Source: JAGBWK01 sp964544595 (GTDB lineage Bacteria; Bacteroidota; Bacteroidia; Bacteroidales; Muribaculaceae). Taken from it: a stretch of 64,000 bases of DNA. The stretch's first letter is position 1, and each line of letters opens with the position of its first letter. The stretch covers positions 124,001 to 188,000 of the forward strand of contig CAZJBM010000001.1 in NCBI GenBank assembly GCA_964544595.1, given 5' to 3'. A model generated the notes under the pieces. That model ran no database searches. It worked only from the letters and a program-made list of their open reading frames with translations, and was not told the DNA's origin. Below are positions 34,124 to 43,434 of the stretch, one piece after another. Position numbers and translations under genes: made by a program.

Positions 34124-34147
34124 GATATGTATGTGCTTTACTGTTGT

Positions 34148-34702
34148 TTATTTGAGGTCGGCGATTACGGTCGTAGGGATGATTTCACCTTTGAAATTCT
34201 CCACGGAGTTGATGAGTGTGCCGTCGGGACGATAGAAGTAGGTGATGTCGTTTACCTCAACCGAGCTGGCCGCGATTTTTCCTTCAACCTCAACTTCGTA
34301 GAAGATGTCGGAACCGATACGCTCGTACAGATGGACGTCGTCGACAGTGTAGTCAATGCCTTCAGTGGCATTTTCAATGATGGCAAGCTGCACTGGCTCG
34401 GGAAGAACCGAGATAAGAGGACGTTGACCATCAAAGTCGGTCACCGACATTGTCCACCGCCCGATTTCGTCGTACCAGGCATCCATTTCGAGCGAGCCCT
34501 TTTTGAAATCGGCGACGTAATAGCCGTATTTAGATTCCCAATCAACGTTGGTCGCCTCGGGATACATTTTAGCGAATTCGGTGCGGATGTTTGCCGGCAC
34601 TTTGTCGGTTTTAATATCGTCATCGTCGCTACAAGCCGCAACAGAGAAAAGACCCGCTAAAGCCACTAAAGAGATAAACAGTTTTGAAGTAAAGGTTTTC
34701 AT
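34148..34702 (-). CDS. PepSY-like lipoprotein
   Basis: 184 aa with a lipoprotein signal peptide ending SVAAC-SDDDD (lipobox with Asp after Cys). The body matches the PepSY-like (DUF2874/PF11396) family: repeated TEFAKMYPEATNVDWESKYGYYVADFKKG and a second unit LAIIENATEGIDYTVDDVHLYER...FYEVEVEG. Such lipoproteins are common in Bacteroidetes envelopes, and a regulatory or inhibitor role has been suggested. Convergent with alaS; divergent from the ncRNA candidate. Confidence 0.82.
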   Translation of the reverse strand: MKTFTSKLFISLVALAGLFSVAACSDDDDIKTDKVPANIRTEFAKMYPEATNVDWESKYGYYVADFKKGSLEMDAWYDEIGRWTMSVTDFDGQRPLISVLPEPVQLAIIENATEGIDYTVDDVHLYERIGSDIFYEVEVEGKIAASSVEVNDITYFYRPDGTLINSVENFKGEIIPTTVIADLK

Positions 34703-34856
34703 AGTAATGCGTTTTAAATCAGATTGAATTTTATGGGAAAACGCCGAAAACGTGCGCGATGTTCAAGGAAATTAGGGCGTATTGATGAATTTTCATAATT
34801 TTTAAGTTATCAATGCTTAAAGAAAGTTATATAACTTGTAATATATCAGTGAGTTA

Positions 34857-34887
34857 TTGCGTATTTAAGTAAATGTTCGTACCTTTG
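34857..34887 (+). promoter_or_regulatory. Strong promoter of the ncRNA candidate
   Basis: -33 TTG (34857-34859), 20-bp spacer, -7 TACCTTTG (34880-34887). Transcription start is expected at about 34891. Confidence 0.65.
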
Positions 34888-34891
34888 CAGC

Positions 34892-35198
34892 GGACTTGAA
34901 AAACAACACAACAATCAATGCGATTTTTGCTCATGTTTTGAATATTTCTTGCTCATTATGATTAATGAATCAGAAATCAGGTCAAGGCGTAGCCGACAGA
35001 TGGCCGTAGTCTTGGTCTCATATATATAGGTCTTTTCGATTTTTGAGATTTTCCATAATATATGATTACGCCTTCCTCCCGCCTATCTCTCTCTGCAGCG
35101 TGCCTGCGAAGGTTTCTCTCCGGGAGGAATATAAATTGTTCAGGTCCTTTATTTTAATCTATCTATGAAAGCGCGCTAATAAATTTTGGCGCGCTTTC
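34892..35198 (+). ncRNA. Candidate structured non-coding RNA, ~300 nt
   Basis: Region between a strong promoter and a strong intrinsic terminator, without any credible ORF (longest: a 7-codon ATG frame at 34918). Ends pair: GGACTTGAA (34892-34900) with TTCAGGTCC (35139-35147). Inside, AAGGCGTA (34984-34991) pairs with TACGCCTT (35067-35074), and CCTCCCG (35075-35081) with CGGGAGG (35121-35127). It lacks the conserved parts of RNase P RNA, tmRNA and SRP RNA as I know them. A 6S-type RNA is possible but untested. It may instead be a 5' leader, but the terminator and the separate promoter of the next gene argue against that. Confidence 0.55.
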
Positions 35199-35207
35199 TG
35201 CATATTT
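35167..35207 (+). terminator. Intrinsic terminator ending the ncRNA candidate
   Basis: Perfect 10-bp stem GAAAGCGCGC/GCGCGCTTTC (35167-35176, 35189-35198) with a 12-nt loop, then TGCATATTTTTT. Confidence 0.8.
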
Positions 35208-35211
35208 TTTG

Positions 35212-35219
35212 TATCTTTG
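35212..35219 (+). promoter_or_regulatory. -7 box of the hydrolase gene
   Basis: TATCTTTG, 22 bp before ATG 35242 and directly behind the terminator, which separates the hydrolase from the upstream RNA. Confidence 0.5.
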
Positions 35220-35241
35220 GGCTGAAAAGATTTTGTAAGTT

Positions 35242-36570
35242 ATGAAGTATATACGATTGGTTTTAACAGCGATGGCAATGGTTGCCGCCTCGTTGATATC
35301 GTCAGCTCAGATTTCGGGCACATGGCATGGATTCTTGCAGCTAGGCGCTAATCAGCTGCCGGTGGTTTTCAATATAGATGAATCGACAATGGATTCTCCG
35401 GCTCAGGCGGCTTATGGGATACCAGTAGAAATAACGGTCAACGGGGATACGCTTGCCGTAGATATGGCGGCGTTAGGCGCGAAGTATAGGGGAATTAGGG
35501 GGGAGGGATCGATCAGCGGCACGTTCGCGCAGCGAGGATATGAATTCGCACTTCAGCTCACGGAAGGGGAGTATGTGGCTCCACGTCCGCAAACTCCTCA
35601 ACCGCCTTATCCTTACTATGTTGAGGAGGTTGAATTTTATAATCCGATTGACTCGGCTAAACTGTCGGGCACGCTGACTGTGCCATTGATGGCAAACGTG
35701 GTCGGCAGAAGTAAAATACCCGTAGCTGTGATAGTGTCGGGAAGCGGATTGCAGAACCGCGACGGCGAGGTGTTCAATCATAAGCCGTATCAAGTGATAG
35801 CGGATTATCTGGCAAAAACCGGAATCGCGGCACTGAGATATGACGACCGCGGATTCGCTAAATCGACAGGCGAGGTGGGCGATGCGACCACGGCCACTTT
35901 TGCCGGCGACGCGGAAGCCGCTATTGATTTTTTGCGCAATCAGGAGGCGCAGTTCAAAAGCGTCGGTGTGATAGGGCATAGCGAGGGGGGCACGATAGCT
36001 TTTATCCTCGCCAAAAAAGGTAAGCCCGACTTCATCATCTCGCTCGCCGGAGCAGCCGTAAGAGGAGACTCGATATTATTGAAGCAGAATGAAATGCTGC
36101 TTAAGGATTTAGCCGTGTCGGATGAGACTGTGTCGGAATACGTGACCGGATTGGGCAGAGTGTTAAATGCGATGACGGCTGAAGGACGATGTGATGTGGA
36201 CAAGGTAACGGAAGATTTATCCGCTTTGCCTCCGGAATTCGCCCAGAACTTGCAAGCGATAGCCGATAAATGGAATCCATGGCTGAGCAATTTCGTCAGC
36301 TATGATCCATCGGAAGCAATATCTGAGACCTATTGCCCGGTTTTCGCTCTTAACGGCACGTATGACCGACAAGTCGATTCGGCGCAGAATCTGGGCGCGA
36401 TAAAGCGATTGCTCCCTCCAAATAGCCATAATGTGGTAAAAGAATACCCGAGGTTGAATCATTTGTTTCAGCACGCTAACTCAGGGAATGTGTCGGAGTA
36501 CGAGAGTATAGAAGAAACCATCTCGCCCGAAGTGCTGGCCGACATCGCGAAATGGATCAAAAGCTTGTAG
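35242..36570 (+). CDS. exported alpha/beta hydrolase
   Basis: 442 aa with signal peptide (1-22, SSAQI). A ~110-residue N-terminal beta-rich domain is followed by an alpha/beta hydrolase fold: oxyanion region VIVSGSGLQNRDGE, nucleophile S in GHSEGG (~248-253), and a C-terminal His in RLNHLFQ. Related to the acyl-peptide hydrolase/lysophospholipase-like family often annotated as alpha/beta hydrolase in gut Bacteroidales. Substrate unknown. It stands alone, starting just after an intrinsic terminator. Confidence 0.86.
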   Translation: MKYIRLVLTAMAMVAASLISSAQISGTWHGFLQLGANQLPVVFNIDESTMDSPAQAAYGIPVEITVNGDTLAVDMAALGAKYRGIRGEGSISGTFAQRGYEFALQLTEGEYVAPRPQTPQPPYPYYVEEVEFYNPIDSAKLSGTLTVPLMANVVGRSKIPVAVIVSGSGLQNRDGEVFNHKPYQVIADYLAKTGIAALRYDDRGFAKSTGEVGDATTATFAGDAEAAIDFLRNQEAQFKSVGVIGHSEGGTIAFILAKKGKPDFIISLAGAAVRGDSILLKQNEMLLKDLAVSDETVSEYVTGLGRVLNAMTAEGRCDVDKVTEDLSALPPEFAQNLQAIADKWNPWLSNFVSYDPSEAISETYCPVFALNGTYDRQVDSAQNLGAIKRLLPPNSHNVVKEYPRLNHLFQHANSGNVSEYESIEETISPEVLADIAKWIKSL

Positions 36571-36607
36571 GCGTAAAATCTACGGTTGAAACGCACGGCA
36601 AAATATT

Positions 36608-36639
36608 TTTGCGCGTTTCGCGGATAATTGTTAAATTTG
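36608..36639 (+). promoter_or_regulatory. Promoter of dnaN cluster
   Basis: -33 TTTG (36608-36611), 20-bp spacer, -7 TAAATTTG (36632-36639); 40 bp before the ATG at 36679. Confidence 0.65.
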
Positions 36640-36678
36640 TGGATTAATTACCGAATAATAAAATAACATCATAAAGGC

Positions 36679-37809
36679 ATGAAATTCAAAGTTCAAAGCA
36701 AAGCCCTCTACTCGGCTATCTCGGCTGTCAGCAAGGTCATTAACGCCAAAAACGCAATGACCATACTAAATAATTTTCTTTTTGAAGTGAGCGGCGACAT
36801 CGTCTCGATAACCGCCTCCGACCTTGAAAACACATTGACGGCGAGAGTGCAGCTTGCAGAACTAGAGGGAGAGCCGATGAAATTTTGCATTGATGCCCGC
36901 CGCTCGGTAGAATTGTTTAAGGAACTTCCTGACCTGATGGTAGAGTTCACGGTTGAGGATAACCTCGCCATCGTGATTGACTATCCCGGCGGCAAATTCA
37001 ACTTCGTCGGTGTCAACGGCAACGAATACCCCTCTACCCGCAATGAAGAATCAGATTCTCAGCCAGTATCGTTCACATGCCCGACAGAGCAGATGATACT
37101 CGGCATAGACAATACGCTTTTCGCGGTAGGCACAGATGATCTGCGCCCGCAGATGATGGGTATTTACCTCGACATCAAGGAAGACGCCATCACATTCGTG
37201 TCGACCGACACGCGCAAACTCGTGAAGTATCGCAACTGGCAGAGCGCACCCGGCGTTGTGGCCTCATGCATACTGCCTGTGAAGCCCGCCAATATCATCA
37301 AGAACGTTTTTGTAAAGGAAGAGAACCTGACAATCACTCTCGACTCCAAGTCGGCATCGATCGAAAGCGGGATGTACACATTCAATTGCCGCTTTATCAA
37401 GGGTAATTTCCCCGACTATAACCGCGTGATTCCCCAGAATAATCCCTACGTGCTTACGGTCGACCGCAAGTCGATGCTCAATGCTGTGCGTCGCGTAGGC
37501 GTCTTCGTTGATCCCGGCCATGGTCTTGTGAAATTCCGCATCCACCCCGAGTCGATCGAGCTTAAGGCTCAAGACAACAATTTCTGCACCTCGGGCCGCG
37601 AGGAGATACCCTGCGGATTTACGGGCACGGAAATGGTGATCGGCTTCAGCGCGCCCTTCCTCATCGAGATTTTCAATACACTCTCGACCGAGAACGTTGT
37701 GGTCAAACTTGCCGACCCCAGCCGCCCTGGCGTATTCCTGCCGGAGGAGAATGGAGAGAACAGCGAATTGCTGATGCTCCTTATGCCTATGACCGTCGGC
37801 GAATTCTAA
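36679..37809 (+). CDS. dnaN: DNA polymerase III sliding clamp (beta subunit)
   Basis: 376-aa three-domain clamp that rings DNA and holds the polymerase. Opening MKFKVQSKALYSAISAVSKVI and end LLMLMPMTV are family-typical. First gene of a cluster: dnaN, exonuclease, coaBC, DUF4835, recN, in an order conserved in Bacteroidetes. Not near oriC-linked dnaA here. Confidence 0.96.
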   Translation: MKFKVQSKALYSAISAVSKVINAKNAMTILNNFLFEVSGDIVSITASDLENTLTARVQLAELEGEPMKFCIDARRSVELFKELPDLMVEFTVEDNLAIVIDYPGGKFNFVGVNGNEYPSTRNEESDSQPVSFTCPTEQMILGIDNTLFAVGTDDLRPQMMGIYLDIKEDAITFVSTDTRKLVKYRNWQSAPGVVASCILPVKPANIIKNVFVKEENLTITLDSKSASIESGMYTFNCRFIKGNFPDYNRVIPQNNPYVLTVDRKSMLNAVRRVGVFVDPGHGLVKFRIHPESIELKAQDNNFCTSGREEIPCGFTGTEMVIGFSAPFLIEIFNTLSTENVVVKLADPSRPGVFLPEENGENSELLMLLMPMTVGEF

Positions 37810-37854
37810 GTATGATTTTCACAACTTATTCAACAACTTTACCTCATCAATAAA

Positions 37855-38613
37855 GTGGCTCTAAATCTCAAGAAACCCATTATATTTTTCGATCTCGAAA
37901 CAACCGGCACGTCGATAACCCACGACCGCATTGTGGAGATTTCGATGATTAAGATATTGCCTAACGGGGAGGAGCGCGAACGCACGATTCGCATCAACCC
38001 GGGAATGCACATACCCGAAGAGGCTACCGCAATACATCATATCACAGACAGCGACGTGGCAGATAAGCCGACATTTAAGGCAATAGCCAAGGATCTTGCG
38101 CAAAGTTTCCTCGGATGCGACATAGCCGGATTCAATTCCAATAAGTTTGATGTGCCGATGCTTGCCGAGGAATTCGGCCGCGCGGGGGTGCAGTTTGACT
38201 TCAGCAGAGCCAAGTTTGTCGACGTGCAGACCATATTCCATAAGAAGGAACAGCGCACGCTCGTGGCTGCCTATAAATTCTATTGCGGAAAGAACCTCGA
38301 AGGAGCTCACTCGGCTAACGCCGACACCCGCGCCACCTACGAGGTGCTTCTCGCCCAGCTTGAGCGATATGATGACCTCCCGAACGATATCGACGCATTG
38401 TCGGACTTCTCGTCGCAGAACCGCAATGTTGACCTTATGGGCCGCATAGTGCTCAACGACAAGGGCGTAGAGGTGATAAACTTCGGCAAATACAAGGGGC
38501 AGCCGGTTGTGGAGGTGCTACGCCGAGACCCCGGGTACTACAGTTGGATACTGCAAGGAGATTTCCCTCAGAATACCAAAGACGTATTCACGCGCCTGAA
38601 GCTCAAAGGTTGA
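37855..38613 (+). CDS. DnaQ-like DEDDh 3'-5' exonuclease
   Basis: 252 aa, GTG start. Exonuclease motifs: FDLETTGT (Exo I), FNSNKFDVPML (Exo II), and HSANADT (Exo III, DEDDh type). The extra C-terminal part (~190-252, INFGKYKGQPV...WILQGDFP) is a conserved extension. Possibly the proofreading epsilon-like subunit, which fits its position 45 bp after the clamp gene. Confidence 0.9.
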   Translation: MALNLKKPIIFFDLETTGTSITHDRIVEISMIKILPNGEERERTIRINPGMHIPEEATAIHHITDSDVADKPTFKAIAKDLAQSFLGCDIAGFNSNKFDVPMLAEEFGRAGVQFDFSRAKFVDVQTIFHKKEQRTLVAAYKFYCGKNLEGAHSANADTRATYEVLLAQLERYDDLPNDIDALSDFSSQNRNVDLMGRIVLNDKGVEVINFGKYKGQPVVEVLRRDPGYYSWILQGDFPQNTKDVFTRLKLKG

Positions 38614-38674
38614 AGCCGTCAGATACACGGCCGAGACGAAATCTTAAATATTTCCTAAACGAAAAAACCGAGAA

Positions 38675-39871
38675 ATGAAGGGCAAGCATATAATACTGGG
38701 AATCACAGGCGGCATAGCGGCATACAAGTCGGCCTCGCTGGCGCGCCTATTTGTGAAGGCGGGGGCTGAGGTGCAGGTCATAATGACTCCCAACGCCAAG
38801 GAATTCATTACTCCGCTGACACTCTCCACGCTTACAGGCAAGCCTGTCATATCGGAATTTTTCACGGCCAACACCGGCCAATGGAACAGCCATGTGGATC
38901 TCGGCTTATGGGCTGACGCAATGGTCATAGCGCCCGCAACGGCCTCCACAATAGCCAAGATGGCCAACGGAGTAGCCGACAATATGCTCGTCACGACATA
39001 TCTCTCGGCCAAGGCTCCCGTATTCATCGCTCCGGCAATGGATCTCGACATGATGGCCCATCCATCGACAACCCGCAATATCCAGCTGCTCGAATCTTAC
39101 GGCAACCATATAATACAACCTGCCGAAGGTGAGCTCGCAAGCCATCTGATAGGGAAGGGGCGCATGGAAGAGCCAGAAAAGATATTTGACGCGCTCGACG
39201 ACTTCTTCTCAGGGGATCGGTCGCTCGAAGGGGTGAAGATGCTGATAACCGCCGGGCCTACCCGCGAGAAAATCGACCCGGTAAGATACATCGGCAATTT
39301 CTCGACCGGGAAAATGGGGTACGCGCTCGCTGACGAGGCTGCCCGCCGCGGCGCAGATGTCACGATAGTTTCCGGGCCGGTCGAGATCGAGCCGCGCAAC
39401 TTATCGGTGAAAGTGGTTAAAGTAGAGTCGGCTAAGGAGATGGCAGCGGAGTGCGACAACCTGTTTGCTGACTGCGATATAGCCATAATGAGCGCGGCGG
39501 TTGCGGACTATGCCCCCAAGATGGTCGCAACGAAAAAGATAAAGCGCGAAAAGGAGGAAGCGCCCGTAATACAACTGGTTAAAAATCCCGACATCGCGGC
39601 AACGCTCGGCGCAAAAAAGAACGCAAATCAGTTGCTAATAGGTTTTGCGCTGGAAACCGACTCTGAATTTGCCAACGCTCTCGACAAGCTGAAGCGGAAG
39701 AATCTCGATATGATAGTGCTGAACTCCCTGCGCGACAGCGGAGCGGGATTTGGGGTCGATACAAACAAAGTGACCCTCTTCACGGCTGACGGCTCGGCCC
39801 GATCTTTCCCGCTGAAGTCGAAGCGCGAGGTCGCAGCGGATATTATCGACGCCATAGTGAAGATGATGTGA
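38675..39871 (+). CDS. coaBC: phosphopantothenoylcysteine decarboxylase / phosphopantothenate-cysteine ligase
   Basis: 398-aa bifunctional coenzyme A enzyme. CoaC half (~1-185): flavin-binding ILGITGGIAAYKSASL and NMLVTTYLS..PAMDLDM. CoaB half (~190-398): MLITAGPTREKIDPVRYIGNFSTGKMG, typical CTP-dependent ligase. Full length. Confidence 0.95.
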   Translation: MKGKHIILGITGGIAAYKSASLARLFVKAGAEVQVIMTPNAKEFITPLTLSTLTGKPVISEFFTANTGQWNSHVDLGLWADAMVIAPATASTIAKMANGVADNMLVTTYLSAKAPVFIAPAMDLDMMAHPSTTRNIQLLESYGNHIIQPAEGELASHLIGKGRMEEPEKIFDALDDFFSGDRSLEGVKMLITAGPTREKIDPVRYIGNFSTGKMGYALADEAARRGADVTIVSGPVEIEPRNLSVKVVKVESAKEMAAECDNLFADCDIAIMSAAVADYAPKMVATKKIKREKEEAPVIQLVKNPDIAATLGAKKNANQLLIGFALETDSEFANALDKLKRKNLDMIVLNSLRDSGAGFGVDTNKVTLFTADGSARSFPLKSKREVAADIIDAIVKMM

Positions 39872-39884
39872 CCAATGAAATCGA

Positions 39885-39987
39885 GTATGTTTCATAATCA
39901 GGAAAAAGGTCACATTCAAAATATATCGCCTCTATTTGCGTTAAAGTTATATAAGTATCGGAAGATACGCACATAATTGAAACATAC
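39885..39987. repeat. 10-bp inverted repeat pair (103-bp AT-rich insert)
   Basis: GTATGTTTCA (39885-39894) and its inverse TGAAACATAC (39978-39987) bracket AT-rich DNA with a small GTATC/GATAC hairpin (39956-39968) between coaBC and the DUF4835 gene. It may be a regulatory stem or a small element; no second copy was noticed in this window. Confidence 0.35.
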
Positions 39988-39993
39988 GAATAG

Positions 39994-40908
39994 ATGAATT
40001 CTTCAAGAAACATAGTAATATTAATAATATGTATGGTGAGCTGCTGTGTCACGGCATGGTCGCAGGAGCTTAACTGCATGGTTGAAATCAACACAGATAA
40101 GATTCAAGGCACAAATAAGAGCACATTCGAGACTCTTAAAACCGCCATTACCGACTATTTCAACACAACCAACTTCACCAACGCCCAGTTTGCCGCCAAT
40201 GAGAAGATCGATTGCAGATTTTTCCTGACGGTCAGTGAGGTGGACGGCGACAAGATTTCAGGCGACATACAGATACAGTCGTCGCGCCCTGTATATAACA
40301 GCTCGTATACCACAACTCTGCTCAACTTTAAGGACACGAAGGTCGACTTCAACTACCAGGAGGGTGATCAGCTGATTTTCTCAGAAAACACGTTTGAAAG
40401 CCAGCTAATGGCGATATTGAATTTCTATGCCTATCTGTTTCTGGCCGTGGACTTCGACTCGTTCGCCTTGCATGGGGGAGACCCTTATTGGGAAAAGCTG
40501 AAGTCGATAGTGCAGATGGCGCAATCGTCGGGCGAATCGGGCTGGCGACAATTTGAAGACACGAAAAACCGCTCGGCGGTGCTGAGCGCATATACCGACA
40601 ACGCCACTTCGGGCCTGCGCGATATGCTGTATGAGTATCACCTTAAGGGGCTCGACCAGATGTCGGTGTCGCCCGATAAGGGACGTCAGCAAATATCACA
40701 GTCGCTACAGCATCTCGACAAGGTGTATAAGGCTAATCCTATGTCGGTAGGGCTGTCGATGTTTAAAGACGCAAAGCTCGACGAGCTTGTCAACATATAT
40801 TCAAAGGCTTCTCAAACCGAGCGCGACGGCGCCTACGAACTCCTCAACAAGATATATCCGACGGAGCAAAACCGCGTCAACCAGATAAAGAAAGGCGCAG
40901 AAAAATAA
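39994..40908 (+). CDS. DUF4835 / PorD-like protein
   Basis: 304 aa with signal peptide (~1-24, VTAWSQELNC). Family pattern: ELNCMVEINTDKIQG, FTNAQFAANEKIDCRF, SQLMAILNFYAYLFLAVDFDSFALHGG, and a C-terminal TERDGAYELLNKIYP. This is the DUF4835 family placed between coaBC and recN in many Bacteroidetes; I believe it is named PorD in the type IX secretion context, but that name is from memory and not certain. Exported, likely periplasmic. Confidence 0.85.
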   Translation: MNSSRNIVILIICMVSCCVTAWSQELNCMVEINTDKIQGTNKSTFETLKTAITDYFNTTNFTNAQFAANEKIDCRFFLTVSEVDGDKISGDIQIQSSRPVYNSSYTTTLLNFKDTKVDFNYQEGDQLIFSENTFESQLMAILNFYAYLFLAVDFDSFALHGGDPYWEKLKSIVQMAQSSGESGWRQFEDTKNRSAVLSAYTDNATSGLRDMLYEYHLKGLDQMSVSPDKGRQQISQSLQHLDKVYKANPMSVGLSMFKDAKLDELVNIYSKASQTERDGAYELLNKIYPTEQNRVNQIKKGAEK

Positions 40909-40914
40909 GCAGTC

Positions 40915-42573
40915 ATGATAGAAACGCTCTCAATATCCAATTACGCGCTCATCGATAAAATCGAGCTGAGTTTCGCACCCGGATTCAATATCATCACGGG
41001 CGAGACCGGAGCGGGCAAATCGATAATGCTCGGCGCGCTGTCGATGCTTTTCGGTAACCGAGCCGATACGGGAGTGGTGCGCGACAAGGGGAAGAAATCG
41101 GTGGTAGAGGCGGTGTTTGACGTCAGCCGTTACGCGCATCTGCGGAAGTCGGTCGAGTCAAACGATATAGAGTGGGACGACCGTCAGCTTATTTTGCGTA
41201 GAGAAATCACTCCGGCGGGTCGGTCGAGGTCGTTTGTCAATGACGTGCCGGTCGCGTTGAGTGTGCTGAAGGAAATAGCGACGCAGCTTGTCGACATACA
41301 CTCGCAGCATCAGAATCTGTTGCTCTCCAACAACGAATATCAGCTTGGACTCGTCGACACGTTGCTGCCCGACAAGAGCGTTAAGCAGGCTTATGATGAG
41401 GCGTATGAGCAGTATCGGCAGGCCATGAAGAAATATCAGGCCGTGAAGCGCGCGATTGCAGCAAGCAAAGCCGAAGAGGAATATTTCAGGTATCAGCTCG
41501 GCGTGCTCGACCAACTCGACCCGCAACCCGACGAGCTCAATCAACTTGAAAGCGAGCGGGATATGCTCGCCAACGCCACTGAAATCAAAACCACGCTTTC
41601 GAGGCTCGTCGACCTGCTCAGCGACGGCGAGGAGAACGTGGTAGGGATGCTGAAGTCGGCCGCAAACGAGGCTATGAAAGTATCAGAAATCAAGGGGTTG
41701 CACCAGATGCCCGACCGCATAGAGTCGATACGCATCGAAGCCGCCGACATAGCGTCGACGTTTGAGTCGCTTAACGGCTCGATAGAGGCCAACGGCGTCA
41801 GGCTCGAATTCGTAGAGGAGAGACTATCGGAGATATACGAGGCGCTTCGCAAATTCTCGGTAGAGACGATTGACGAACTCATAGAGAAACGCGACGACCT
41901 GCGCCTACGTATCGACGCGATCGACAATGGCGACGAGCGGTTAAAGGCGTTCACGCTCAAAGCGAAGGCCGCTAAGAAAAACGTGGTAGCCCTGGCCGCT
42001 GAACTGACGGCGGCGCGCAAGAGAGTGGCAGCCGAGCTGTCGACCATGCTTCGCGACAAGGCAATGCCGCTCGGTATGAAGAATCTCAGCGTTGAGGTTT
42101 CGGTTGCCCCCGCCGAGTTAAGCCCGAGCGGAGCCGACGAAGTCACGCTGCTCGCGTCGTTCAACAAAAACCAGCCGCTTATGCCGGTCAAAGACACTGC
42201 CTCGGGCGGCGAGATATCGCGCATGATGCTCGCCGTAAAGAGCATAATAGCGGAGTACAAGCAATTGCCGACGATAATCTTTGACGAAATCGACACGGGA
42301 GTATCGGGCGACGTGGCAAACCGCATGGGGGATATGATGAAGCGTATGAGCAAAAACATACAGGTCATCTCAATCACTCATCTGCCGCAGATAGCCGCGA
42401 AAGGCGACGTTCACTTCAAGGTCTACAAGGAGGACAGCGCCGAGGCCACAAACTCCTACGTAAGGCCCCTCACGGAAGGGGAGCGGATCGGGGAGCTGGC
42501 CATGATGGTAAGCGGCGACGCCGACAACGAAGCCGCCCGCGAGACCGCCCGCTCGCTCCTTGCCCAAAGTTAA
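40915..42573 (+). CDS. recN: DNA repair protein RecN
   Basis: 552-aa SMC-like ATPase for double-strand-break repair. N-terminal Walker A GETGAGKSIMLG (~32-43), coiled coils (~155-370), signature DTASGGEISRMMLA and Walker B TIIFDEIDTGVSGDVA near 440-470, then ITHLPQIAAKGD. Starts 6 bp after the DUF4835 stop. Confidence 0.96.
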   Translation: MIETLSISNYALIDKIELSFAPGFNIITGETGAGKSIMLGALSMLFGNRADTGVVRDKGKKSVVEAVFDVSRYAHLRKSVESNDIEWDDRQLILRREITPAGRSRSFVNDVPVALSVLKEIATQLVDIHSQHQNLLLSNNEYQLGLVDTLLPDKSVKQAYDEAYEQYRQAMKKYQAVKRAIAASKAEEEYFRYQLGVLDQLDPQPDELNQLESERDMLANATEIKTTLSRLVDLLSDGEENVVGMLKSAANEAMKVSEIKGLHQMPDRIESIRIEAADIASTFESLNGSIEANGVRLEFVEERLSEIYEALRKFSVETIDELIEKRDDLRLRIDAIDNGDERLKAFTLKAKAAKKNVVALAAELTAARKRVAAELSTMLRDKAMPLGMKNLSVEVSVAPAELSPSGADEVTLLASFNKNQPLMPVKDTASGGEISRMMLAVKSIIAEYKQLPTIIFDEIDTGVSGDVANRMGDMMKRMSKNIQVISITHLPQIAAKGDVHFKVYKEDSAEATNSYVRPLTEGERIGELAMMVSGDADNEAARETARSLLAQS

Positions 42574-42621
42574 CCCAAAACCCAAACGCTCTCTCGAAGC
42601 ATTTAGCCAACATAATATATT

Positions 42622-43377
42622 ATGGAATCGACTGACTACATCTACGGTATACGCGCGGTGATAGAGGCTATAGAGGCCGGACGCGACATCGACAAAGTGC
42701 TAATAAAGAAAGACCTTGACGGCGAACTCGCCAACGAGCTTTTCGACATCATACGCCGCGACCGCATATATTCCCAGCGAGTGCCGCTGGAGAAGCTTAA
42801 TAAAATAACCCGCAAAAATCATCAGGGCGTGATAGCGATACTCTCGTCGGTGGTCTATCACCGCCTCGACCACTTAGTAGCGGAGCTATATGAGGATGGG
42901 GTAGTGCCGTTTGTGGTAGTGCTCGACGGAATAACCGACGTCAGAAACTTCGGAGCGATAGCCCGCACGGCTGAGTGTGCCGGAGCCGACGCGATAGTCA
43001 TTCCGCTGTCGAAGAGCGTGTCGGTAAGCGGCGACGCGATGAAAACCTCGGCCGGGGCGCTGAACTACATACCCGTATGCCGCGAGAAGTCGATAGCCGG
43101 AGCTGTTAAATTCCTAAAAAACACCGGATATAAAATCGTGGCGGCGACCGAGAAAGCCGACATTAACTACACGCTGGCCGATTATAAAGACCCCGTAGCG
43201 ATAGTTATGGGCGCTGAGGACACTGGCATTTCGCCGGAGGTGCTGAAGCTGTGCGATACTCTCGTCGGGATCCCGCAATTCGGGCATATCGAGTCGCTTA
43301 ACGTGTCGGTCGCGGCGGGAGTGCTGATGTATGAGGTGGTGCGTCAGCGTCTGCAATCCAATATGGAAATCATCTAA
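42622..43377 (+). CDS. rlmB: 23S rRNA (guanosine-2'-O-) methyltransferase, RlmB-type
   Basis: 251-aa SpoU/TrmH-family methyltransferase, knotted SPOUT fold. Substrate-binding N-terminal domain (YGIRAVIEAI), then motif 1 NFGAIARTAECAGADAI, motif 2 VMGAEDTGISPEV and motif 3 IPQFGHIESLNVSVAAG. Closest by pattern to RlmB/TrmH group 3. Confidence 0.92.
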   Translation: MESTDYIYGIRAVIEAIEAGRDIDKVLIKKDLDGELANELFDIIRRDRIYSQRVPLEKLNKITRKNHQGVIAILSSVVYHRLDHLVAELYEDGVVPFVVVLDGITDVRNFGAIARTAECAGADAIVIPLSKSVSVSGDAMKTSAGALNYIPVCREKSIAGAVKFLKNTGYKIVAATEKADINYTLADYKDPVAIVMGAEDTGISPEVLKLCDTLVGIPQFGHIESLNVSVAAGVLMYEVVRQRLQSNMEII

Positions 43378-43434
43378 AGCGCGATTCTTCGCGACTAACG
43401 TATATTCAACTATTTAACATCATAATTCCCAACA

